Assembly: GCA_964634605.1 (NCBI GenBank)
Contig: CAZWLJ010000002.1
Span: 62,001-126,000 of the forward strand
Reading direction: 5' to 3'
Length of the DNA: 64,000 nucleotides
DNA from: UPXZ01 sp964634605
GTDB lineage: Bacteria > Bacteroidota > Bacteroidia > Bacteroidales > Paludibacteraceae
The notes under the pieces were generated by a model. That model was not told the DNA's origin. It did not search any database and worked only from the letters and a program-made list of their open reading frames with translations. This document shows, piece by piece, positions 17,935-26,242 of this stretch; the first letter of the stretch is position 1, and the number at the start of each line of letters is the position of its first letter. The position numbers and the translations under genes were made by a program.

Positions 17935-17942
17935 CAAAGTTA
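17935..17942 (-). promoter_or_regulatory. purB promoter -7 box
   Basis: TAACTTTG on the minus strand, 42 bases before the purB ATG. It lies inside the longer open frame, which supports the shorter start. Confidence 0.65.
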
Positions 17943-17978
17943 ATCATTTTTGATGTAAATGAAAATTTGATGATCGTG

Positions 17979-18010
17979 CTTGTGGTATCAGATTAAAATA
18001 ACTATTTTTG
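17979..18010 (+). promoter_or_regulatory. probable promoter of psd-mazG
   Basis: CTTG at 17979-17982, 20 bases, then TATTTTTG at 18003-18010. The leader to the psd ATG would be about 155 bases, rather long, with no riboswitch-like structure that I recognise. Confidence 0.5.
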
Positions 18011-18171
18011 TTAGTTAAAAAAAACAGCTTACCACCTGAAGTAAGGAATCAGAATTATCCGGAAGAACGAAACAGCCATTTGAGAAAATGCTCAAACACA
18101 GGGGAATATCCCGGCTGCTGACACGAAATTTGTTAATTCTGAATATAATTAAAACTAATACAGTCAAACAG

Positions 18172-18840
18172 ATGAAGTACATAAAGATACATAAAGAAGG
18201 TAAATGGATTATTGCCATCACGCTTTTTGCACTGCTGGCAATAAACGTAATCATCTACCTGCAGTTTCCAAAGCCCATTCTGGCTGTAAATATCGTCGGT
18301 TCAGCTTTTCTGTTTGTTTTTGTGACCTTTTTTTTCAGGAATCCCCGCCGCGTGGTCGAAATTGATGATCCGAGCCTTATCGTAGCACCGGCCGACGGCA
18401 CCATCGTGGTAATTGAACCAACCGAAGAACACGAGTTCTTCGGCGACAAACGTCTTCAGATTTCCATATTCATGTCTGTTTTTAATGTTCACGCCAACTG
18501 GTATCCTGTCTCGGGAAAAGTATTGAAAGTTGCACATCACAATGGCAACCACCGGGTAGCCTATTCACCCAAAGCAAGCATTGACAACGAACGGTCGACC
18601 ATAGTAATTGAAACACACGGAAAAACAAAGATTCTGGTACGTCAGATAGCCGGTGCAATAGCGCGCCGCATTGTTACATACGCGCATCCGGGCATAAAAT
18701 GCCACCTGAACGAACATATCGGATTTATCAAATTCGGATCGAGAGTGGATCTGTTTCTGCCACTTGATAGCGAAGTTTTTGTAACATTAGGAGAATCAAC
18801 TACCGGCAACGAAACAATAATTGCCCGACTGAACGAATGA
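18172..18840 (+). CDS. psd: phosphatidylserine decarboxylase proenzyme
   Basis: Makes phosphatidylethanolamine from phosphatidylserine at the inner membrane. The 222-residue short form has two membrane helices at about residues 12-50, the APADG block, a NVHANWYPVSG block and the self-cleavage site FGSR with Ser190, which becomes the pyruvoyl group after cleavage into beta and alpha chains. Met18172 is chosen over an in-frame Met 28 codons upstream because the protein then begins at the usual distance from the first helix. In related genomes a phosphatidylserine synthase gene often follows; here a MazG-like gene follows after one base. Confidence 0.93.
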   Translation: MKYIKIHKEGKWIIAITLFALLAINVIIYLQFPKPILAVNIVGSAFLFVFVTFFFRNPRRVVEIDDPSLIVAPADGTIVVIEPTEEHEFFGDKRLQISIFMSVFNVHANWYPVSGKVLKVAHHNGNHRVAYSPKASIDNERSTIVIETHGKTKILVRQIAGAIARRIVTYAHPGIKCHLNEHIGFIKFGSRVDLFLPLDSEVFVTLGESTTGNETIIARLNE

Positions 18841-18841
18841 T

Positions 18842-19186
18842 ATGACACTTGATGAAGCCCAGATAAGAGTTGACGAGTGGATTAAAACCTACGGAGTACG
18901 TTACTTCGGCGAACTGACCAACATGGCTATGCTGACAGAAGAAGTCGGCGAACTGGCACGGATAATAGCCCGAACCTACGGAGAACAATCATTCAAGGAA
19001 ACAGACAAAAAATACAATCTGGCTGATGAAATGGCTGATGTGCTGTGGGTACTGATTTGCCTTGCCAATCAAACCGGAGTGAATTTAGATGAAGCTTTCG
19101 AAGATAATATCCGGAAAAAAACCATACGAGACCATACACGGCATAAAGAAAACGATAAACTCACCGACAGACGGAGTGAGGATTAG
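18842..19186 (+). CDS. MazG-like nucleotide pyrophosphohydrolase
   Basis: A 114-residue all-alpha NTP pyrophosphohydrolase. The metal-binding residues of the MazG/dUTPase-like fold are visible: LTEEVGELARII (EExxE) at about 30-41 and LADEMADVLWVLICLANQTG (ExxD) at about 62-80. It probably hydrolyses noncanonical or damaged nucleoside triphosphates to monophosphates. The ATG lies one base after the psd stop codon, so the two are translationally coupled. The last 20 residues are charged and probably disordered. Confidence 0.88.
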   Translation: MTLDEAQIRVDEWIKTYGVRYFGELTNMAMLTEEVGELARIIARTYGEQSFKETDKKYNLADEMADVLWVLICLANQTGVNLDEAFEDNIRKKTIRDHTRHKENDKLTDRRSED

Positions 19187-19239
19187 TAAAATACCGGCAA
19201 TACCTTTTTTACATTTTGAAATTTTAAATAAAAAACAAT

Positions 19240-20124
19240 ATGGCAACAAAATTTGAAGAACTTTTCAGCATATATGGCTGTAATTCAATTACAGATGAAA
19301 TGGCAGAGAAAGAAATGGAAAAAATAATTTCAGCCCATTTTAATGAAAACAATACAACTGAAGTGTACAAAAAATGTTTCAGTTGCATCGACCTCACTTC
19401 ACTGAAAGAAACCGATACAGAAGATGAAATCAGGACCATGGTTCAGAAAGTAAATGATTTTGACGAAAATTTTCCTGATACACCCAATGTGGGCGCCATT
19501 TGCGTTTTCCCTTCCATGGTTTCGACTGTGAAATCAACTCTGACCGAACCGGTAGGAATAGCTGCGGTTTCGGCCGGATTTCCTGCTTCACAAACATTCA
19601 TCGAAGTGAAAGTAGCTGAAACATCCCTGTGCGTGATGCAGGGTGCAACTGAAATTGATGTTGTGATTTCGGTAGGCAAAATGCTCGAAGGCAGATACGA
19701 AGAAGTTTACGAAGAACTGACAGAAATAAAAGCTGCCTGCAGAGAAGCTCATCTGAAGGTAATACTCGAAACCGGAGCTCTTAAAAATGCATCGGTTATT
19801 AAAAAGGCAGCAATACTGGCCATGGCATCCGGAGCCGATTTCATCAAAACATCGACTGGTAAAATCCCCGTTGCTGCCACTCCGCAGGCTACTTACATCA
19901 TGTGCTCGGCCATCAGGGAATGGTATGAAAAAACCGGTGAGAAAGTGGGTTACAAACCGGCAGGAGGTATTTCAACGACTGAAGATGCCGTAAAACATTA
20001 TACTTTGGTGAAAGAAATTCTCGGAGATGAATGGCTCAATAACAAATTTTTCCGTTTTGGCGCCAGCCGACTGGCAAACAACCTATTGACCAGCATAAAC
20101 GGCACGGAAGTCGCGTATTTTTAA
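19240..20124 (+). CDS. deoC: deoxyribose-phosphate aldolase
   Basis: Converts 2-deoxyribose 5-phosphate to glyceraldehyde 3-phosphate and acetaldehyde during deoxynucleoside use. The 294 residues are longer than the roughly 220 to 260 of common class I DeoC because of an extra N-terminal helical region of about 50 residues, as in the E. coli-like subgroup. The Schiff-base Lys203 lies in SGADFIKTSTGK; EIDVVISVGK near residue 145 and KPAGGIST near residue 245 supply the other active-site residues. A strong terminator follows directly. Confidence 0.95.
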   Translation: MATKFEELFSIYGCNSITDEMAEKEMEKIISAHFNENNTTEVYKKCFSCIDLTSLKETDTEDEIRTMVQKVNDFDENFPDTPNVGAICVFPSMVSTVKSTLTEPVGIAAVSAGFPASQTFIEVKVAETSLCVMQGATEIDVVISVGKMLEGRYEEVYEELTEIKAACREAHLKVILETGALKNASVIKKAAILAMASGADFIKTSTGKIPVAATPQATYIMCSAIREWYEKTGEKVGYKPAGGISTTEDAVKHYTLVKEILGDEWLNNKFFRFGASRLANNLLTSINGTEVAYF

Positions 20125-20147
20125 AGGATTCTTTCAATTTTACAACC

Positions 20148-20186
20148 AAAGAGGCTGTATCGGTTTTCACTGAAACAGCCTCTTTT
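20148..20186. terminator. bidirectional terminator between deoC and the GH2 gene
   Basis: AAAGAGGCTGT and ACAGCCTCTTT make an 11-bp perfect stem with a 16-base loop, with T or A runs on each side. Confidence 0.9.
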
Positions 20187-20211
20187 GCGTTTAAAAGTAT
20201 TTTATTCGGAT

Positions 20212-22698
20212 TTATCTTATCTCAATATCTGTTTCCACCGGCTCCAGCCAGGGGGAGGTAAATCTGACTTTGATACTGCCTTTGTCATTCGTGGGTTTAA
20301 TATAAGCCAGAATTCTACCGTGATAGACACGCTGTTTGTTGTCCGTGTAATCTCCCATATCTTCATTATCACCGGCTTCGAGCCCCAGCAGACGTCCTTC
20401 ACCGGCAATGCGGCAAGTGATTTCGTTGTCGGACAACATCACTGGAATACCGTTTTCATCCACCACCTGAAGCGCGATTTGTGCCACCTGATCTTTAGCA
20501 ATTTTTTTGTCGGCTGAGATTATTTTGAGCGCATAAGGTTGTTTCGACGATTGAATCTGGTTTCTGCTGATTTCTTTATCATTTTTATCCAGTCCTATTA
20601 CTGTCAGCGTTCCCGCTTCGTAAGGAATATCCCAGAAAATTATGCCGGTATTGTCGTTATAAAGCTGTGTCTTGCCCACTTCCCTGTCATTCAGCAGCAG
20701 CCTGGCTTTCGGTGCATTGGTATAGCAAACCACGCGGATCATCTGCCCTTTCTGGTAGTTCCATACGGGCCAGGCATCCATCGACGGCACTTTTTCCTCA
20801 TAATTGCCGGTATTTTCTGCATCGAGCTGGGACCACACGTCTTTCATCTGTGAACGACTGCCTCTGACGGGTGTCGGATAGGTTCCCAGGTAAGCCATCG
20901 GTTTATCCTGCCATAACGATTGACGGTAATAACCACGGGGTTTGATAAAACCTCCGAAATCGAGTAATCCGGCATAAAAGCCTCTTGATGGCCAGCTTCC
21001 CGATTCACCCAGGTAATCAATGCCTGTCCAGAGGAACTGTCCGAAAATAAATTCTTTGTCACGAGTCGCTTTCCAGGCATTCAGATCATGCCTGTTTTCA
21101 CTTCCGAAAATAACTCTCTGTGGATATTTTTTATGGTCGGTGTCGTACATACTTTCTGTATAGTTGTACCCGGCAATATCCACCGCTCCGGGATATTCAG
21201 TTTCGTTGGACATGGCAATACCGGCAAGTCCGGCTGTAGCAGGTCGCGATTTGTCGTACTGTTTCACTACGGCAACGAGTTTTTTGGCAATAATACCTAA
21301 TCTTGTGGCATCAGGAGCATCTTTCTTGTATCCGCCATAAATAGGTTGTGTAAATCCGCCCTTACCACCATCGAGAGCGGGATGTGAATACGGATCATTG
21401 GGATAATCCACTTCATTGCCAATACTCCAGGCAAAAACTGATACATGATTGCGATCTCTTTTTACCATATCAGCGAGGTCTTTTTCGCCCCATTCTTCGA
21501 AGAAATCAAATGAGCCCTGAAAACCGGGTGTTCCCTTATTCCAGCCTTCCAGCCATTTTCTCTTCGGGAATTCCCATTCGTCGAATGCTTCGTCGATCAC
21601 AAGCAAACCCAGTTCATCGCAAAGATGATAGATATCAGGTGCCTGGGGATTATGACTTGTGCGTATCGCGTTTACGCCTATTTCCTTCAGGTTCAGCAAT
21701 CTGCGTTTCCACACATCCCTGTAAACCGCCGAACCCAGCACACCGGCGTCGTGATGCAGACATACACCCTTCACTTTCATCTGGGTATCGTTCAGCGAAA
21801 AGCCTTTATCGGGGTCAAACGTAAAATATCGGAATCCGGTATTTGTTACAGTCGCGTCAATTACCTTTCCTTCCTGCAGCAAGGTGGTTTTCAGTTCGTA
21901 CAAACAGGGATTGTCGAGGCTCCAGAGTTCCGGATTTTTCACTTTCAGAATTTCGGTAAGTTTTACCGACTGGTTAGCCGGTGTCTGAATTTTCCTGCTG
22001 TTTCTGGCAACCACTTTCCGGTTCTTATCCACCAGTTCATTCACTACCTGAAGGTTACGTACTTCGGAACTTGTATTTTCCACTTCAACTTCCACATTGA
22101 GTGAATGTTGATTTTTATTCCGTGACGGATAGGCATACACTCCCCACTGCGCAAAATGCACAGGATTGGAGTAAACCACCCAGACATTCCGGTAAATTCC
22201 GGAACCGGTATACCAGCGGGAATCGGCCGAACGGCTGTGATCAACCCTGACCGCTATAACATTATCTTCACCGAAAACAACATAGGGCGTAACGTCATAC
22301 ATGAATGAAATATATCCGTTGGGTCGTTTGCCGACAGAATGACCATTCACAAAGACTTCGCTCCGGTTGTAAACACCTTCAAAATAGAGATAGACTTTTT
22401 CGTTCTCTTTGTCTTTCGGGATAATTAAGTTTTTCCGATACCAGCCTGTTCCGCCGGGCAAATAACCTGTGCAACTGGCAAGCGTAGGGCTTAACTGTCC
22501 TTTCACACTCCAGTCGTGCGGCAAATCAATTTTCTGCCAGCGCGCGTCGTTGATATTCTTTTCCTGACCATCCTTTACATCCTGAAGGACAAAGCGCCAG
22601 TTCTGATTTATTTTTTCAGGTTTTCCAAAAGAAACCTGACCAAAAACAAGAACAGGTAAAAGGAGAATTACTGAAAAGAGAATTGCTTTCTTTTTCAT
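20212..22698 (-). CDS. glycoside hydrolase family 2 enzyme, beta-galactosidase-like
   Basis: An 828-residue secreted enzyme with a signal peptide (cleavage near VFGQ). In order: the sugar-binding jelly roll (about 25-190, PHDWSVKG, GGTGWYRK), an Ig-like domain (about 195-295), the TIM barrel with the acid/base Glu in WSIGNEVDY near residue 430 and the nucleophile Glu in VIFGSEN near residue 530, then C-terminal Ig-like domains of the DUF4982 and GH2-C type. The NAIRTSHNPQAPDIYHLCDELG block is typical. It most likely removes terminal beta-linked galactose, though beta-glucuronidase or related activities share this fold. It is the last gene of the minus-strand glycan operon. Confidence 0.92.
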   Translation of the reverse strand: MKKKAILFSVILLLPVLVFGQVSFGKPEKINQNWRFVLQDVKDGQEKNINDARWQKIDLPHDWSVKGQLSPTLASCTGYLPGGTGWYRKNLIIPKDKENEKVYLYFEGVYNRSEVFVNGHSVGKRPNGYISFMYDVTPYVVFGEDNVIAVRVDHSRSADSRWYTGSGIYRNVWVVYSNPVHFAQWGVYAYPSRNKNQHSLNVEVEVENTSSEVRNLQVVNELVDKNRKVVARNSRKIQTPANQSVKLTEILKVKNPELWSLDNPCLYELKTTLLQEGKVIDATVTNTGFRYFTFDPDKGFSLNDTQMKVKGVCLHHDAGVLGSAVYRDVWKRRLLNLKEIGVNAIRTSHNPQAPDIYHLCDELGLLVIDEAFDEWEFPKRKWLEGWNKGTPGFQGSFDFFEEWGEKDLADMVKRDRNHVSVFAWSIGNEVDYPNDPYSHPALDGGKGGFTQPIYGGYKKDAPDATRLGIIAKKLVAVVKQYDKSRPATAGLAGIAMSNETEYPGAVDIAGYNYTESMYDTDHKKYPQRVIFGSENRHDLNAWKATRDKEFIFGQFLWTGIDYLGESGSWPSRGFYAGLLDFGGFIKPRGYYRQSLWQDKPMAYLGTYPTPVRGSRSQMKDVWSQLDAENTGNYEEKVPSMDAWPVWNYQKGQMIRVVCYTNAPKARLLLNDREVGKTQLYNDNTGIIFWDIPYEAGTLTVIGLDKNDKEISRNQIQSSKQPYALKIISADKKIAKDQVAQIALQVVDENGIPVMLSDNEITCRIAGEGRLLGLEAGDNEDMGDYTDNKQRVYHGRILAYIKPTNDKGSIKVRFTSPWLEPVETDIEIR

Positions 22699-22747
22699 CT
22701 GTATGATATTATTAGTTTAATTATTGTCAGTCTTAATCCCTGTATAT

Positions 22748-22759
22748 GAGAATATTCTC
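22748..22759. promoter_or_regulatory. 12-bp perfect palindrome between GH105 and GH2 genes
   Basis: GAGAATATTCTC lies 50 bases upstream of the GH2 start in a 92-base gap. It could be an operator or a small transcript hairpin. I see no -7 box next to it. Confidence 0.3.
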
Positions 22760-22790
22760 TGAAGGTTGATTTGTGTTTTACTGTGTTTTT

Positions 22791-23960
22791 TTAATTTTTT
22801 ACAAACCTCACCATCTCACTTGCTGCCAGCAGAAATGCTCCTACTCCAAAATTTGCGGTTGAGTTTGCATTCACTACCTGACCGGGAATCGCTTTTTCGC
22901 CGATAGGCTGAACGTAACCTACTTTTCCGTCAGGTTGTAAGGCTGTATGAATCAGGTAATTCCATGATTTTTCAACAACAGGCCTGTACGTTTTTTTATC
23001 CAGAATGCCGTTATTCATTCCCCACAGAAATCCGTAGGTAAAGAAAGCTGTTCCGCTGGTTTCAGGTCCGGGAGCATGCTCCGGGTCAAGCATACTTCTG
23101 GTCCAGTAGCCACCGGACTGCTGACAGGCTGCAATGGACTCTGCCATAGTTCTGAATCGGGTGATGTATTGTTTTCTGTCCTTATGACTGACCGGCAAAT
23201 CATTCAGTACTCTGGCTAATCCGGCAAAAACCCATCCGTCTCCCCTTGCCCAGAAGTCTTTTTTACCGTTAAGAGTTTTGTGTTTTGGAAAAACATATTT
23301 GGCGTCTCTGTAGTAAAGTCCGGCTTCATGGTCGTACATGATGCTACCGGAGTAGTTCAAATATTGATTCAGTTTTTGAAGGTAAATCTCTTTACCAGTA
23401 ATTTTATACAATCTCGTCATCACAGGCATTACCATGTAAAGACCGTCGGCCCACCACCAGTAGTCATTTGCCGGTGTACTCATCTGATACTCCATCACTT
23501 CGATGGCTCTGGCTATTCTAACCGGTTCGGGATTGATTGAGTACAGGTCGGCATACACCTGAAAACAAATTTGATAATCGCCAAATAGTACAAATTCATC
23601 GGTTTCCCCGTAGGTGTATTTCCATTTTGATTTGTCGTCTGACTTTGCTCCCTTCCATTGATTGTATTCAGCCCATTTTTCAGAATAAGTAAGGTAATCC
23701 GGATTTTTTGTAACATGATATGCTTCCATATTACCGGTATGATAAGCAGCATTATCCCAGAAAGCACGGCTCTCGGGTTTATTGTTTTTCTGCCAGAAGT
23801 CATTTACCAGATGAATGACAGATAATACCTCATTTTTCCGGGCAAGGTTTTTACCGGCAGCACAACTGCCAAACAACAGCACGGAAAGCGCCACAGACAT
23901 AAATTGCATACTGCTTATTATCAGATGTTTACTACACTTCTTTTGTGTTTTCACAGGCAT
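22791..23960 (-). CDS. GH105 unsaturated glycuronyl hydrolase lipoprotein
   Basis: The 389-residue protein has an N-terminal signal with lipobox Cys33 (LFGSC). It matches the alpha/alpha-barrel GH105 family: WWWADGLYMVMPVM near residue 145 with the catalytic Asp, and FWARGDGWVFAGLARVL near residue 240. GH105 enzymes hydrolyse the unsaturated uronic acid left by polysaccharide lyases, for example from rhamnogalacturonan, ulvan or arabinogalactan-type glycans. Its ATG overlaps the stop codon of the GH16-GH43 gene by one base (TAATG), which fixes this start and shows translational coupling. Confidence 0.9.
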   Translation of the reverse strand: MPVKTQKKCSKHLIISSMQFMSVALSVLLFGSCAAGKNLARKNEVLSVIHLVNDFWQKNNKPESRAFWDNAAYHTGNMEAYHVTKNPDYLTYSEKWAEYNQWKGAKSDDKSKWKYTYGETDEFVLFGDYQICFQVYADLYSINPEPVRIARAIEVMEYQMSTPANDYWWWADGLYMVMPVMTRLYKITGKEIYLQKLNQYLNYSGSIMYDHEAGLYYRDAKYVFPKHKTLNGKKDFWARGDGWVFAGLARVLNDLPVSHKDRKQYITRFRTMAESIAACQQSGGYWTRSMLDPEHAPGPETSGTAFFTYGFLWGMNNGILDKKTYRPVVEKSWNYLIHTALQPDGKVGYVQPIGEKAIPGQVVNANSTANFGVGAFLLAASEMVRFVKN

Positions 23961-25897
23961 TAATCTTTTTTAAAAATATTCAGATTCCAGTTAGCAGTCC
24001 ATTCGATTACAGGAACATTATTATTAAAACTGACAGGTAGCCACATGTATCTTCCATCAATCGGATTGTTCGGTCGCCACATGTCTGCCATAAATATATA
24101 AGCATCTTTCATTCCATGAACTTGCTGAATATATGTGCTTTGTCCACCAAAAGTAATTTCGGAATTCATGCCGGTACACGGATTGGGATGTTGCTTCCAG
24201 GGTCCGCGTATTGATTCGGATGAGAACATCCGGGCTTCGTTGGGTTTCCATCCCGTACAACCGGAGGTAATCATCCAGTAAATTCCGTTTCTTTTGAAAA
24301 TGGCAGGGGCTTCGTTGTGACCGGCAAGTGCCACCCGGTAATAAATACCCGTATGATCAAGGTAATCTTCAGTCAATTCAGCGATATGTAACGTCAGATT
24401 GTCTTCGGAGGAGTAAATATGAAATGCCCTGCCGTCATCATCCACGAAAATTGTCATGTCACGAGCCATCTGTCCTTTTTCCAGATCCCTTTTTACAAAT
24501 AAACCTTTCCGGACAGCTTCGAGCCATTCGGGTGTCCACCATTTCCGGTATCTTACATCATTTACATTCAGCAAATGAACCTCCGGAGAAGTGTCTGCCG
24601 GATATTTTCCGGCATTTATCCGCCCCGAACGGATGAATTTATACGGTCCGGTAACCTTATCGCTTACAGCAATTCCCGATCTGGCAGCGTTATATCCTTT
24701 TCCCTTCAGTTCGAGATGAAACCACATGACAAATTTTCGGGTAAGTTTATTGTATACCACTTTGGGACGCTCGATAATACATCCTTTTACTATATCACTG
24801 TTTTCAACCGTATCAACAGCCAACGCCACACTTTCCTTTTTCCAGTTGTACAAATCGGCAGAAGAATAACAATTCACCCCAACCAGCGCGGCATTGCTGT
24901 CTTCACTTTTATGTTCACCAAACCAGTAATAAACCCCGTCGTGATACAATATTCCGCCCCCGTGAGCATTAATGTGTGCTCCGTTAGCATCCGGCCAAAT
25001 CTGACCCGGATTAAATGATGCCAGTGCCGGCTTTTTCTGATAGACCCGAACATAATCGATTTCAAACCTCAGAGGAAACTTCGTATCATCGGGAGTGCCT
25101 CCGTGCATGCCTCCTATGGCCAGATTCAGGAGAAGATAATGCGGTTGCCTGAAAGGATTGATATTTTTCCCGATTTTCCCATTGACGGTATTTTTCAGGC
25201 AAATAACATTCATCGGTTCATCATCAATATAAATTTTTATTTCATTCTCATCCCAGTCCATTCTCCACACATGAAATTTCGACATCCAGTGAGGATCTTT
25301 TTCCAGAAAATACTCATAAGGAACTTTTTTGGTTTGCCATTCAGCCTGAAAAGGGGTATCGGTGCCCCATGCAGCATTGGCAAGAATATGAGGAATGTTA
25401 TCAATCCGGTAATACTCCATGATGTCAATTTCGCCACACGAAGGCCACTCCATGTCACTCCCTAATGTCCAGATTGCAGGCCAGGCACCACCCGAAACAG
25501 GAATCCGGGCTTTTATCTCAAATCTTCCATAGAGAAAATCTTTTTTCCCCGCTGTTTTTAGCAATGCAGAAGAGTATTCGGCATAGTTCCGGTTCTTTCT
25601 CCAGTTGGTGCTTGCCGGGTCGTAATCCGGATTTTTTATCTTTTCTTTTCTTGCTTCTATAATGAGCAGTCCATCTTTGCAGAATGCATTATCGGGATGA
25701 TACCACTGGTATTCCTGGTTGCGCACAAATCCTTTCTCGAAGCTCCATACACTTGAATCAGGCTTTCCATCGGCATCAAATTCGTCGCTCCACACCAGTT
25801 TATAATCCTCGGCAGTCGTTTTTACAGTTGCGGCAGTATTAAGCAATATGCAACCGCTTATAAATACCTGAAATATGATCCGTTTACGATGGTGCAT
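23960..25897 (-). CDS. two-domain GH16-GH43 glycoside hydrolase
   Basis: A 645-residue fusion. After a signal segment (possible lipobox at Cys16), residues about 30-290 form a GH16 beta-jelly roll with catalytic GEIDIMEY (ExDxxE) near residue 160 and the YGRFEIKARIPVSGG block. Residues about 300-645 form a GH43-like five-blade propeller: HINAHGGGILYHDGVYYWFG at its start, IIERPKVVYN, and HNEAPAIFKRNGIYWMITSG. GH16 enzymes cut internal beta-linkages in galactans and glucans, and this kind of GH43 includes exo-beta-galactosidases, so joint attack on a beta-galactan backbone is plausible. It heads the operon GH16/43-GH105-GH2; the substrate is inferred only. Confidence 0.9.
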   Translation of the reverse strand: MHHRKRIIFQVFISGCILLNTAATVKTTAEDYKLVWSDEFDADGKPDSSVWSFEKGFVRNQEYQWYHPDNAFCKDGLLIIEARKEKIKNPDYDPASTNWRKNRNYAEYSSALLKTAGKKDFLYGRFEIKARIPVSGGAWPAIWTLGSDMEWPSCGEIDIMEYYRIDNIPHILANAAWGTDTPFQAEWQTKKVPYEYFLEKDPHWMSKFHVWRMDWDENEIKIYIDDEPMNVICLKNTVNGKIGKNINPFRQPHYLLLNLAIGGMHGGTPDDTKFPLRFEIDYVRVYQKKPALASFNPGQIWPDANGAHINAHGGGILYHDGVYYWFGEHKSEDSNAALVGVNCYSSADLYNWKKESVALAVDTVENSDIVKGCIIERPKVVYNKLTRKFVMWFHLELKGKGYNAARSGIAVSDKVTGPYKFIRSGRINAGKYPADTSPEVHLLNVNDVRYRKWWTPEWLEAVRKGLFVKRDLEKGQMARDMTIFVDDDGRAFHIYSSEDNLTLHIAELTEDYLDHTGIYYRVALAGHNEAPAIFKRNGIYWMITSGCTGWKPNEARMFSSESIRGPWKQHPNPCTGMNSEITFGGQSTYIQQVHGMKDAYIFMADMWRPNNPIDGRYMWLPVSFNNNVPVIEWTANWNLNIFKKD

Positions 25898-25927
25898 TCT
25901 GTATATTCAAATTTGGATGGGTATGTG

Positions 25928-25935
25928 CAAAAGTA
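25928..25935 (-). promoter_or_regulatory. -7 box of the GH16/43-GH105-GH2 operon
   Basis: TACTTTTG on the minus strand lies 31 bases before the operon's first ATG. A -33 element is not obvious. Confidence 0.5.
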
Positions 25936-26061
25936 ACCATAATACATATTTGAAGTAATTAATATACATTCAAAAAGGTAGATTATTATTTCATTGAATA
26001 AAAAACTGAACATGCAGGATATATTATAAACTGACAGATTTTCACAGGATACACTTTTCAT

Positions 26062-26084
26062 GGGAAAATGCAACTGATTTTCCC
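26062..26084. promoter_or_regulatory. inverted repeat, possible operator
   Basis: GGGAAAAT, 7 bases, ATTTTCCC: a perfect 8-bp inverted repeat placed midway between two divergent genes, a position where regulator sites are often found. Confidence 0.35.
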
Positions 26085-26155
26085 GGTTTCGTAAGCGTAT
26101 GTATTTTTGTTTCAATCGTTTGCAAAGTAAAAATAACGCGGTAAAATCGACAAAT

Positions 26156-26187
26156 CTTGTTTATAATTTGTATTCATTTTACCTTTG
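26156..26187 (+). promoter_or_regulatory. promoter of the T9SS carbohydrate-binding-like gene
   Basis: CTTG at 26156-26159, 20 bases, then TACCTTTG at 26180-26187, about 55 bases before the ATG at 26243. Confidence 0.65.
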
Positions 26188-26242
26188 CAACCTTACAAAA
26201 GATATTGAAATTGTATTTATTAATGAAATAAAATATGAGATT

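Larger units (their letters stand above)
25898..26242. other. intergenic region between divergent glycan operon and T9SS protein gene
   Basis: This 345-base gap is A+T rich. It holds a minus-strand -7 match close to the GH16-GH43 start, an 8-bp perfect inverted repeat at 26062-26084, a further plus-strand match TATTTTTG at 26102-26109, and the promoter of the downstream T9SS gene. A long reading frame starting at 26099 runs into that gene but its first 48 codons lack coding character. Confidence 0.6.

Noticed and set aside
26099..26242. 48-codon extension ahead of the T9SS protein signal peptide
   Set aside because: It contains a consensus promoter; the signal peptide starts at 26243.
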